A stretch of 5,861 bases of DNA from Candidatus Latescibacterota bacterium. GTDB lineage: Bacteria; Latescibacterota; UBA2968; UBA8231. The notes beneath the pieces were generated by a model, which saw nothing but the letters and a program-made list of their open reading frames with translations, had not been told where the DNA came from and made no database searches. A program made the position numbers and the translations under genes. The stretch lies in assembly GCA_022825185.1 (NCBI GenBank), contig JAJDYK010000290.1, forward strand, positions 1 through 5,861. The letters are read 5' to 3'. This document shows positions 1-5,693 of the stretch, piece after piece. Numbering within the stretch: the first letter of the stretch is position 1; each line of letters starts with the position of its first letter.

Positions 1-551
1 TCATGCCCAAGCGCTGCGGCCACCTCGACGGCAAGGCCCTAATCGGGGTCGAAGAAATGGAGCGCAAGATCGCCGCAGCCTGCGCGGCGCGGCAAGACCC
101 GGACTTTGTGATCATCGCCCGCTGCGACGCCCGCGCCGTCGAGGGCTTTGAGCACAGCGTCGAGCGCGGCCTGCGCTACTTGGCCGCCGGCGCGGACGCG
201 ATTTTTCCCGAAGCCATGCAGAGCCCCGAGGAATTCGCCCGCTACGCCGAGCAAGTCAAAGGCTCGCTCCTCGCCAACATGACCGAATTTGGCAAATCGC
301 CGTACCTATCGGTCGCGGAGTTCGCCGCCATGGGATACCGCCTCGTGATTTTCCCTATGAGCGCCTTTCGCACCATGATGAAGGCCGTCGAAGGGCTGTT
401 CCGCGAACTGAAGGAAAAGGGCACTTTAGAAGGTGCCCTCGGACAGATGCAGACGCGAGACGAACTCTACGAACTACTCGGCTACGACGAGTACACCAAA
501 CTAGACGCAGCGCTGGCCGCCCGCTTTCCCGAGAATGGAGAAAGCCGCTGA
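1..551 (+). CDS. prpB: 2-methylisocitrate lyase, C-terminal part (partial at left edge)
   Basis: Cytoplasmic lyase of the isocitrate lyase/PEP mutase superfamily that splits 2-methylisocitrate into pyruvate and succinate, the last step of the methylcitrate cycle. The window starts inside the gene, in the frame whose first full codon is the ATG at 3; that Met is internal, because the reading frame is open to the edge and about 118 N-terminal residues of the family's roughly 295 are missing. Numbered from this Met, the catalytic loop KRCGH is at residues 3-7 with the nucleophilic Cys5. It is followed by DPDFVIIAR (32-40), FPEA (68-71) with the metal/substrate-site Glu70, NMTEFGKSP (92-100) and the family C-terminal motif MQTRDELYELLGY (149-161). 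The usual Thr after IIAR is Cys41. A 44-bp gap with no visible terminator separates it from the methylcitrate synthase gene, so an operon is likely. Other superfamily members (oxaloacetate decarboxylase, PEP mutase) fit less well because the KRCGH loop and the C-terminal motif are those of PrpB. Confidence 0.9.
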   Translation, partial: MPKRCGHLDGKALIGVEEMERKIAAACAARQDPDFVIIARCDARAVEGFEHSVERGLRYLAAGADAIFPEAMQSPEEFARYAEQVKGSLLANMTEFGKSPYLSVAEFAAMGYRLVIFPMSAFRTMMKAVEGLFRELKEKGTLEGALGQMQTRDELYELLGYDEYTKLDAALAARFPENGESR

Positions 552-595
552 ATTATTAGCCCCAAATTCACACTTTCCATAGAGAGATCTACAGA

Positions 596-1726
596 ATGAC
601 CGACAAATCCTATAGTCCCGGCCTCGAAGGCGTCATCGCCGGCGAGTCCGCCCTTTCGCGCATTGATATCGATATCAACCGCCTGATCCTGCACGGCTAC
701 GACCTAGTCGAACTGACCGAAAACGCCAGCTACGAAGAGGTTGCTTACTTGCTGCTCTACGGCGAGTTGCCGACAGTTGCCGAGTTGGCGGCATTCAACC
801 AACAACTGCGCTCGCAGCGCGACCTGCCCGGCCCGGTCGTCGATCTGTTGCGCTCCGCTCCGGCGGACGCCCACCCCATGGATCTGTTGCGCACTGCGGT
901 ATCGTCCCTAGCGTTTTTCGACGCCGAGACCCCTGACAACAGCCACGATGCCAATGTGCGCAAATCCGTGCGCTTGCTGGCCAAAATTCCCACCGCACTC
1001 GCCTATGGCTACCGCTTCTCGCAGGGCCTAGAGCCGGTAGCCCCCGACGCCAAGCTAGACCACGCGGCCAATCTGCTCTACATGCTGCGCGGCGAAAAAC
1101 CGCCTGCGTACGAAGTAGAGGCCATGAACACTTCGCTGATCCTCTACGCTGAGCACGGGTACAACGCCTCAACATTCACCGCACGGGTCGTGGCCTCGAC
1201 GCTCGCCGACCTGTACGCGGCAATAACCGCGGCCATCGGCGCTCTGCACGGCCCCTTGCACGGCGGAGCCAACGAGGCGGCCATGCACATGCTCTTAGAG
1301 GTAGATTCGCCTGCGGCAGCCGAGCAGTGGGTCCTCGACGCGCTGGCGCAAAAGAAGAAGATCATGGGCTTTGGGCATCGGGAATACAAAAGCGGCGACT
1401 CGCGGGTGCCGACGATGAAGAAGGTTGGCCGTCAGATCGCCGCAGCCATCGGCGACACCAAGTGGCCGGACCTAGCCGACGTGGTCGAAGCGACGATGAT
1501 GCGCGAAAAAGGCATCTTCCCCAACGTCGATTTCCCCTGCGCGTACACTTACTACATGATGGGCATCCCGATCCCGCTCTACACCCCCATCTTCGTGGCC
1601 AGCCGCGTGGTAGGCTGGGCGGCGCACGTGATCGAACAGCACGACGCCAATCGGCTCATCCGCCCCAACCACATCTACACCGGGCCGGAGCATCGCCCAT
1701 TTGTCGCGCTCGACGATCGAGGCTGA
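596..1726 (+). CDS. prpC: 2-methylcitrate synthase / citrate synthase
   Basis: Condenses propionyl-CoA (or acetyl-CoA) with oxaloacetate to give 2-methylcitrate (or citrate) in the cytoplasm. The 376-residue length is that of the short bacterial type II/PrpC-like synthases. The catalytic triad is visible: His222 in GPLHGGANE, His261 in MGFGHREY, and Asp312 in FPNVDFP. The N-terminal domain carries GLEGVIAGESALS (9-21) and HGYDLVELTENASYEEVAYLL (33-53), and the C-terminus ends in the RPFVALDDRG pattern typical of PrpC. Also typical are LYAEHGYNASTFTARV (183-198) and VVGWAAHVIEQ (338-348). It follows the methylisocitrate lyase gene by 44 bp, which favours methylcitrate over citrate synthase, although these enzymes often accept both substrates. 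The ATG is preceded by a purine run AGAGAGA (581-587), a weak Shine-Dalgarno sequence. No prpD, acnD or prpF is seen, so any dehydratase step is encoded elsewhere or upstream of the window. The family is certain; the choice of propionyl-CoA as substrate rests mainly on context. Confidence 0.88.
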   Translation: MTDKSYSPGLEGVIAGESALSRIDIDINRLILHGYDLVELTENASYEEVAYLLLYGELPTVAELAAFNQQLRSQRDLPGPVVDLLRSAPADAHPMDLLRTAVSSLAFFDAETPDNSHDANVRKSVRLLAKIPTALAYGYRFSQGLEPVAPDAKLDHAANLLYMLRGEKPPAYEVEAMNTSLILYAEHGYNASTFTARVVASTLADLYAAITAAIGALHGPLHGGANEAAMHMLLEVDSPAAAEQWVLDALAQKKKIMGFGHREYKSGDSRVPTMKKVGRQIAAAIGDTKWPDLADVVEATMMREKGIFPNVDFPCAYTYYMMGIPIPLYTPIFVASRVVGWAAHVIEQHDANRLIRPNHIYTGPEHRPFVALDDRG

Positions 1727-1734
1727 CCTCAGCC
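1721..1734. repeat. Perfect 6-bp inverted repeat holding the stop codons of two convergent genes
   Basis: GGCTGA (1721-1726) and TCAGCC (1729-1734) are perfect inverted copies separated by CC. The TGA of the synthase gene is in the left arm and the TGA of the minus-strand DUF4416 gene is in the right arm. There is no T tract on either side, so it is not a standard intrinsic terminator; at most it gives a short hairpin at both transcript ends. The small size means chance is possible. Confidence 0.45.
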
Positions 1735-2253
1735 GCGCACGGCCAGCAACCAAGGCCGCACATCGAGCAAGAAGCGCTGCACGTCATCCCCCTGGTAGTC
1801 GGGATACGTCCACTCCAAAGGCCGGTAGCGTCCCCGCTGATAGAGCAAGGTCACCTCGGCGTAGAGCTGCGGAGCAATGCACACCCGGTGACCAGCGTAC
1901 TTCGTCGTCGCTAACACCAAGCTCTCGATCGACAGCAGTCCTGGGTCGATATTGGCGCGGCGGCACTGCCCTTGGCTCATCGCCCGCTCCAGCGCCATAG
2001 TCTGCGTTTTGACGGTCGCTAGCTCGGCGGGGTCGATCCGCTCGGCAAAGCACACGAGCTGTTTGCGCAGCCCCGCGCCCATTTCCGCTTCGTAGTACGA
2101 GGTAAAATCAAAATCATAGGTCGCACTTGTTGCGCGCAGGGGGCCGAAGCATTCGGCGAGGCGTTCTTTGGCCGCGGCGAGCGTCTCTGCGGAATCGGCC
2201 AATACTGCGCAGACTAGTGCGACGGGTGTAGAGGGCTGGAGATCGATGGGCAT
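1729..2253 (-). CDS. DUF4416 family protein, function unknown
   Basis: A complete 174-residue protein that I recognise as DUF4416, a family of similar length with no assigned reaction. The visible family motifs are FGPL (36-39), YDFDFTSYYEAEMG (46-59), RRANIDPG (98-105), LVLATTKYAGHR (112-123), YAEVTLLY (131-138) and EWTYPDY (147-153). Conserved Asp, Glu, His, Tyr and Arg residues in these blocks suggest an enzyme or ligand-binding protein, but no catalytic site is known to me. There is no signal peptide or membrane segment, so it should be cytoplasmic. The ATG at 2251-2253 lacks a strong Shine-Dalgarno sequence; the Met is kept because the PVALVCAVL strand needed by the family begins just after it. 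The gene converges on the synthase gene with only 2 bp between the stop codons and diverges from the PLP-enzyme gene, so it is probably transcribed alone. Its position gives no clear functional clue. Confidence 0.85.
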   Translation of the reverse strand: MPIDLQPSTPVALVCAVLADSAETLAAAKERLAECFGPLRATSATYDFDFTSYYEAEMGAGLRKQLVCFAERIDPAELATVKTQTMALERAMSQGQCRRANIDPGLLSIESLVLATTKYAGHRVCIAPQLYAEVTLLYQRGRYRPLEWTYPDYQGDDVQRFLLDVRPWLLAVRG

Positions 2254-2295
2254 CTTGCAACAAAAAGCAAGGGATCCAATCGCGTCAATTTCTGC

Positions 2296-2335
2296 GGTGG
2301 AATTGGTTTGCTATTTTATCGCAGCGATTTCCACC
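2296..2335 (+). promoter_or_regulatory. Candidate promoter and operator-like inverted repeat upstream of the PLP-enzyme gene
   Basis: The 102-bp divergent spacer is richer in A/T than the genes around it. On the plus strand an extended -10 element TGCTATTTT lies at 2309-2317 (TG at 2309-2310, -10 hexamer TATTTT at 2312-2317), about 40 bp before the ATG at 2356; the -35 region is poor. GGTGGAA (2296-2302) and TTCCACC (2329-2335) form a 7-bp inverted repeat centred on the -10 hexamer, an arrangement that would suit a repressor site. Both calls come only from reading the sequence, and either could be chance. Confidence 0.3.
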
Positions 2336-2342
2336 TTCACTC

Positions 2343-2350
2343 AGGAAAGG
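2343..2350 (+). promoter_or_regulatory. Shine-Dalgarno sequence that sets the start at 2356
   Basis: AGGAAAGG lies 5 bp before the ATG at 2356. An upstream in-frame ATG at 2308 would add 16 residues, but it lies over the candidate -10 element and lacks family similarity, whereas MRIEDLDTPALLVD is the usual beginning of this enzyme family. The start at 2356 is therefore preferred. Confidence 0.8.
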
Positions 2351-2355
2351 CCACT

Positions 2356-3438
2356 ATGCGCATAGAAGACCTCGACACGCCCGCCCTCCTCGTCGATCTC
2401 GACGGCTTGGAGGACAACCTCGACCGCTACCAACGCTACTTTGACGAGCACGGCATTGGCCTGCGGCCCCACATCAAGACCCACAAGTGCGTGGCCATCG
2501 CCCATATGCAAATGCGGCGCGGAGCAATCGGCATCACCTGCCAGAAGCTCGGAGAAGCCGAGGTCATGGCCGAGGGCGGGGTCAATCGCGACATCCTGAT
2601 TCCCTACAACATCATCGGCGCACAAAAGCTGGCGCGGCTGGTCGCGCTGGCGCGGACTTCGACGAGCTCAGTCGAGTCGGACACCCGGCTGACCGTGGCG
2701 GCCGATTCCGAATACACCGTGCAGGGGCTAGCCGAAGCTGCTACGGCAGCGGATGTCACCGTGGGCGTGGTCGTCGAACTCGACCGCGGACGCACGGGCG
2801 TAGGCTCACCCGCCGCGGCTGCGGCCCTCGGCGAAAAAATCGACCAAGCCCCCAACATCGAACTCCGGGGCATCATGTCCATGCCAGCGACTCCAGACAT
2901 GCGGCCGCTAATCCAAGAGACGCTCGCGCATTTCGACCGCAAGGGCCTGCCGCATCCCATCGTCAGCGGCGGCAGCACGCCAGGCGCATTTATGGCGCAC
3001 GAGATTCCCGAACTGACCGAGTACCGGGCCGGCGAGTACCCAGTCGGCGGCGTCGGCCATCTCCGCCGGGGAACCCATAGCGTCGATCAGTGCGCCGGTC
3101 GGGTACTGATGACCGTAGTCAGCCGGCCAACCGCGGACCGCGCCATCCTCGACGGGGGCAGCAAGTCGCTCAGCGCCGCGGTCCACCGTCAGGAGGATGG
3201 CTCATCCGTCATGGGCCATATCGTCGAGTACCCCCAAGCCGTCTTCTCCGGGGCCTCGGAAGAACACGGACATGCTGATCTGTCGGCCTGCGACGACAAG
3301 CCCCAAATCGGCGAGCAGGTGCAGGTCTTGCCGGTTCATCCTTGCCCCTGTTTCAACGAACACGACCAGATCTTTGCCGTGCGCGGTGGCCGCGTGGAAG
3401 CCGTCTGGCCAGTTGACGCCCGCGGGCAGATACGCTGA
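2356..3438 (+). CDS. Fold-type III PLP enzyme of the D-threonine aldolase / D-serine dehydratase family
   Basis: A 360-residue PLP enzyme made of an alanine-racemase-like barrel and a C-terminal beta domain. Members cleave D-threonine and other 3-hydroxy-D-amino acids to glycine plus an aldehyde, or dehydrate D-serine, D-threonine or D-threo-3-hydroxyaspartate to an oxo acid and ammonia. The start MRIEDLDTPALLVDLDGLEDN is characteristic. The PLP lysine should be Lys41 in RPHIKTHK (37-44). TCQKLGEAEVMAEGG (61-75), ELDRGRTGVG (141-150) and SGGSTPG (204-210), the phosphate-binding loop, follow. EEHG (302-305) and the metal site His328-Pro-Cys330 are near the C-terminus. A His/Cys metal pair is what is described for eukaryotic-type D-serine dehydratase, whereas D-threonine aldolase uses His/Asp, so a dehydratase is slightly favoured. 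The EYPVGGVGHL stretch (227-236) departs from the Y-x-F/Y-N-D sequence usual there. The gene is tightly followed by the RraA-like gene (12-bp gap), so the two are likely co-translated. The family is firm; the substrate is not known. Confidence 0.88.
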   Translation: MRIEDLDTPALLVDLDGLEDNLDRYQRYFDEHGIGLRPHIKTHKCVAIAHMQMRRGAIGITCQKLGEAEVMAEGGVNRDILIPYNIIGAQKLARLVALARTSTSSVESDTRLTVAADSEYTVQGLAEAATAADVTVGVVVELDRGRTGVGSPAAAAALGEKIDQAPNIELRGIMSMPATPDMRPLIQETLAHFDRKGLPHPIVSGGSTPGAFMAHEIPELTEYRAGEYPVGGVGHLRRGTHSVDQCAGRVLMTVVSRPTADRAILDGGSKSLSAAVHRQEDGSSVMGHIVEYPQAVFSGASEEHGHADLSACDDKPQIGEQVQVLPVHPCPCFNEHDQIFAVRGGRVEAVWPVDARGQIR

Positions 3439-3444
3439 AAGGAG
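3438..3444 (+). promoter_or_regulatory. Shine-Dalgarno sequence overlapping the upstream stop; supports a GTG start
   Basis: AAAGGAG begins at the last base of the PLP-enzyme stop codon (3436-3438) and lies 6 bp before the GTG at 3451. A near-consensus site at proper spacing supports this rare start codon. It also points to translational coupling, because ribosomes finishing the first gene end on the binding site of the second. Confidence 0.85.
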
Positions 3445-3450
3445 CGAATT

Positions 3451-4152
3451 GTGGATTTTGCCGAATTGAGCGGAAAACTAAAGGTGGCTAGCACGGCGAC
3501 CCTGACATCCGTGCTCCGCAACAAAGGACTACACAACACGTTTATGCACCAAGTCGCGCCCCTCGCGCCCGACGTGCAGATGGTCGGCCGGGCCTTTACC
3601 CTGCGCTATATCCCGGCGCGCGAAGACCTCGACGAGGTCCCACTGGACAACCTAAAAGACGTGCAGCGGATCGGCATTGAGCAGGTAACCGCAGGCGACG
3701 TGTTCGTCATTGATGCACGCGGCAACACCCGCGCCGGGACTATGGGGTCTATCTTAGCGGCGCGGCTGCAAGTGCGGGGCTGCACGGGGATCGTCACCGA
3801 CGGAGCCTATCGCGACTCGCCGACCATAGTCGCATCGGGATTGCCCGCCTACGCCGCGGCCATGAACGCCCACACCAACAAAACCATCCACCACCCCAGC
3901 GAAATCCAGGTGCCCATCGCCTGCGGCGGCGTGGCGGTCTTCCCCGGTGACATCCTCGTCGGCGACGGCGAAGGAGTCGTAGTCATACCCGCGCATCTGG
4001 CCGAGGAGGTCGCCGTCGAGGCCGAGGAGATGGAACAAAAAGAGCGCTTCATCACTGAGAAAATCCGCGCCGGAGCCAGCATCGTCGGTACCTACCCACC
4101 CGACGAGCAGACCTTAGCCGAGTACCAAGCCTGGAAAGCAAACCAACCGTAG
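3451..4152 (+). CDS. RraA / 4-hydroxy-4-methyl-2-oxoglutarate aldolase family protein
   Basis: A 233-residue protein of the RraA-like family, whose enzymatic members are metal-dependent class II aldolases that cleave 4-hydroxy-4-methyl-2-oxoglutarate or related acids to pyruvate and also decarboxylate oxaloacetate. The core signature is present: GTMGSILAARLQVRGCTGIV (96-115) then DGAYRD (117-122), where Arg121 and Asp122 match the substrate and metal residues of the aldolases. The later block PGDILVGDGEGVVVIP (165-180) is the second family signature. Keeping Arg-Asp argues for an enzyme, not for the RNase E inhibitor RraA. The C-terminal extension with RFITEKIRAGASIVGTYPP (199-217) is seen in the longer 'RraA family' proteins of catabolic clusters. 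The start is GTG, set by the Shine-Dalgarno sequence at 3438-3444. The stop TAG lies inside a perfect hairpin repeat. It probably works on the product of the PLP enzyme or on a related hydroxy-oxo acid; the exact substrate cannot be read from sequence. Confidence 0.85.
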   Translation: MDFAELSGKLKVASTATLTSVLRNKGLHNTFMHQVAPLAPDVQMVGRAFTLRYIPAREDLDEVPLDNLKDVQRIGIEQVTAGDVFVIDARGNTRAGTMGSILAARLQVRGCTGIVTDGAYRDSPTIVASGLPAYAAAMNAHTNKTIHHPSEIQVPIACGGVAVFPGDILVGDGEGVVVIPAHLAEEVAVEAEEMEQKERFITEKIRAGASIVGTYPPDEQTLAEYQAWKANQP

Positions 4153-4176
4153 GGGCGAATCGCGAATCGCCCCTAC
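4149..4176. repeat. Perfect hairpin palindrome, GTAGGGGCGA arms, overlapping the aldolase stop
   Basis: GTAGGGGCGA (4149-4158) and TCGCCCCTAC (4167-4176) are exact inverted copies flanking an 8-nt loop, ATCGCGAA. The stem is very GC-rich. It lacks a following T tract, so it is more like a dispersed intergenic palindrome (REP-type) than a standard terminator, though it would stop or stabilise the 3' end of the aldolase mRNA and can form on either strand. The left arm contains the TAG stop codon (4150-4152), so the repeat forms the end of the coding sequence. A second copy of the same GTAGGGGC end lies 45 bp downstream. Confidence 0.8.
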
Positions 4177-4193
4177 CAATGTCCTAGGAAAGT

Positions 4194-4219
4194 GTAGGGG
4201 CACCCCTCGTGGGTACCCT
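4194..4219. repeat. Second, imperfect hairpin beginning with the same GTAGGGGC motif
   Basis: GTAGGGGC at 4194-4201 repeats the end of the palindrome at 4149. The arms AGGGGCACCC (4196-4205) and GGGTACCCT (4211-4219) pair around the loop CTCGT with one C-A mismatch and a terminal irregularity. It reads like a decayed member of a family of palindromes with GTAGGGGC and GCCCCTAC ends. Together with the first hairpin it fills the 92-bp convergent spacer (4153-4244) between the aldolase and sulfatase genes, and it may act as a two-way transcription stop. No T tract is seen. Confidence 0.5.
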
Positions 4220-4244
4220 TCGTACGTTTCCCCTTGTAGCCGCC

Positions 4245-5585
4245 TCAGCCCAAACGGCGGCGCAACCGGCGAGAGAGATCGGCCACCACATCAGGAGCGG
4301 TGGCGGCGATGTTGTCCAACTCGTCTGGGTCCTGCTCAAGATCGTAAAGTTCGTCGCAGTCGTTGTAATTCTGGATATACTTGTGCGTACCCGTGCGAAT
4401 GCAGCGGAAGTTGCGCAGGGCGGCGACAGTCGCTTGGCGGTGGGTGTCGGTCTGGCCGTCAAGGACCGGTTGCAGCGAGCGGGCGTCAATGTCTTGCTGC
4501 GGCGCGAGCTGGGCAAAATCACATATCGTGGCATTGAGGTCGATGAGTTCGCACAACGCGTCACAGACGCGGCCCCCGGCGATATTCGGTCCGGCGATGA
4601 TCAGCGGCACGCGCAGGCTGGCCTCGTACGCGGCGCTCTTGGTGTACAGCCCGTGGTCGCCGAGCAGTTCGCCATGGTCGGAAGAGAAGATGATATACGT
4701 GTTGTCGAGTTGGCCGCGTTGTTCGAGCGCGTCGAGGATCTGGCCGATCTGGTCGTCAATGAGTTCGGTGGCGGCGCAGTATTGGCGGCGGGTTTGGGCG
4801 ATTTGGTCTGGCGTGAAGTCTGCGGCGCGTTTTTTAATCCACTCGGGCTTGCCAGCGAGGGAGTCGCTGATGGCCGGGGGCATCGTCGCGTCGCGGTAGC
4901 GGTCGCCGTATTCGCTCGGCGGGTCAAAGGGGTCGTGCGGGCCGACGAAGCTGACGAAGTAGTGCCAAGGGAAATCGTCGGGCACATGGGCGATCCATTC
5001 GGCGGCGCGACGGCCGATATAGGCGTCCGCAAAATCCTCGCTGTCCAGTAGCGAGTCGCGGCAGTCGGTACTCCAACCAGCGGCAGCGCGGCGGCGATAA
5101 TCTTGGTGGAATGTCGCCAATTGTCCTTTGTCGGCTAGGTAGTGCGTATAGGGGCCAATCGGCGTGGGCGAGGAGCCGGCGTGCATTTTGCCCTCGCATT
5201 CCTCTGGATGGGTGAAGCCCCAGCTATAAGCGTAGGGCCGGTCGCCGTAGCGGCCATTGTAGCCGTCGGATTTGCGCAAGTCGAGCTTGCCGACACAGCC
5301 GACTCGGTAGCCGGCGTCGCGCAGCCGTTGATAGTAGGTGGTGGTGCCCGAGGGCAGCCGCCCCGAATTGTCCAAGCAGCCGAGACGGCTCGGTTGCAGG
5401 CCAGAGGCCAAACCGATCCGCGCCGGTGCGCAGACGGGTGCGTTGGTGGTGCATTGGGTGAAGCGGACGCCAGCGGCGGCGAGGCGGTCGAGGTGGGGCG
5501 TCCGCAGGAAGTCGGCACCGGCTGCGCCGAGATAGTCGTGGCGGTGCTGATCATCCATGATGAAGAGGATATTGGGACGAGGCAT
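4245..5585 (-). CDS. Type I (formylglycine-dependent) sulfatase, cytoplasmic
   Basis: A 446-residue sulfatase of the alkaline phosphatase superfamily, hydrolysing a sulfate ester, probably on a carbohydrate or small molecule. Metal residues Asp11-Asp12 are in NILFIMDDQHRHD, and Asp303-His304 in SSDHGELLGDHG (301-312). The formylglycine motif is CAPAR (52-56), so Cys52 needs maturation by a formylglycine-generating enzyme not encoded here. AGYRVGCVGK (91-100), GPHDPFDPP (215-223) and KSAAYEASLRVPLIIAGP (316-333) are also family motifs. The usual GKWH is GKLD here, with Asp102 in place of the active-site His. The C-terminus has DELYDLEQDPDELDNIA (411-427), as in many sulfatases. There is no signal peptide, so the substrate must be imported. 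The Met at 5583-5585 is preferred: AAGGAA lies 7 nt before it (plus-strand 5593-5598) and PRPNILFIMDDQ is the family N-terminus. An upstream in-frame Met at 5642 would add 19 unlike residues. The gene diverges from the partial gene at 5694, perhaps a co-regulated partner. Confidence 0.93.
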   Translation of the reverse strand: MPRPNILFIMDDQHRHDYLGAAGADFLRTPHLDRLAAAGVRFTQCTTNAPVCAPARIGLASGLQPSRLGCLDNSGRLPSGTTTYYQRLRDAGYRVGCVGKLDLRKSDGYNGRYGDRPYAYSWGFTHPEECEGKMHAGSSPTPIGPYTHYLADKGQLATFHQDYRRRAAAGWSTDCRDSLLDSEDFADAYIGRRAAEWIAHVPDDFPWHYFVSFVGPHDPFDPPSEYGDRYRDATMPPAISDSLAGKPEWIKKRAADFTPDQIAQTRRQYCAATELIDDQIGQILDALEQRGQLDNTYIIFSSDHGELLGDHGLYTKSAAYEASLRVPLIIAGPNIAGGRVCDALCELIDLNATICDFAQLAPQQDIDARSLQPVLDGQTDTHRQATVAALRNFRCIRTGTHKYIQNYNDCDELYDLEQDPDELDNIAATAPDVVADLSRRLRRRLG

Positions 5586-5607
5586 TGGAGGGTTCCTTGA
5601 CGTTAGC

Positions 5608-5656
5608 TTGAACGAGTGCGGGGCGCGTGATATGTTGGACAACCTAATTCAGTCAA
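5608..5656. promoter_or_regulatory. Candidate overlapping divergent promoters between the sulfatase and edge genes
   Basis: On the plus strand TTGAAC (5608-5613) and TATGTT (5631-5636) are 17 bp apart, with TG one base before the -10 hexamer, giving a plausible sigma70-type promoter for the gene at 5694. On the minus strand TTGACT (complement of 5651-5656) and TATCAC (complement of 5627-5632) are 18 bp apart and could drive the sulfatase. The two overlap, so only one could be bound at a time. These are consensus matches by eye in an uncertain lineage, so confidence is low. Confidence 0.35.
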
Positions 5657-5693
5657 TCTACCCAGTCGCCAATCTCTCTTCAAGCAGGCCGCT

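Noticed and set aside
795..1175. Minus-strand open frames inside the methylcitrate synthase gene
   Set aside because: Compositional shadows; no homology signal, and the plus-strand gene is certain.
1327..1914. Plus-strand open frame of 195 codons across the 3' end of the synthase and the DUF4416 gene
   Set aside because: Arg/His-rich low-quality translation out of frame with two recognised genes; no Shine-Dalgarno sequence.
2308..2355. Upstream ATG that would extend the PLP enzyme by 16 residues
   Set aside because: It overlaps the candidate promoter, lacks a Shine-Dalgarno sequence, and the family N-terminus begins at 2356.
3034..3063. Possible frameshift in the PLP-enzyme gene
   Set aside because: The flanking motifs are in the same frame and neither alternative frame restores the missing motif, so divergence is the simpler explanation.
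4149..4219. CRISPR-like or transposon-end interpretation of the two hairpins
   Set aside because: Only two unequal copies, no regular spacers, no transposase and no target-site duplication visible.
4209..5051. Long plus-strand open frame (280 codons) antisense to the sulfatase
   Set aside because: It covers the strongly supported sulfatase gene, its translation has no recognisable motif, and such shadow frames are expected in GC-rich coding DNA.
5586..5642. Upstream Met that would extend the sulfatase by 19 residues
   Set aside because: The added residues are not like a signal peptide and would overlap the divergent promoter region; the Met at 5585 has a good Shine-Dalgarno sequence.
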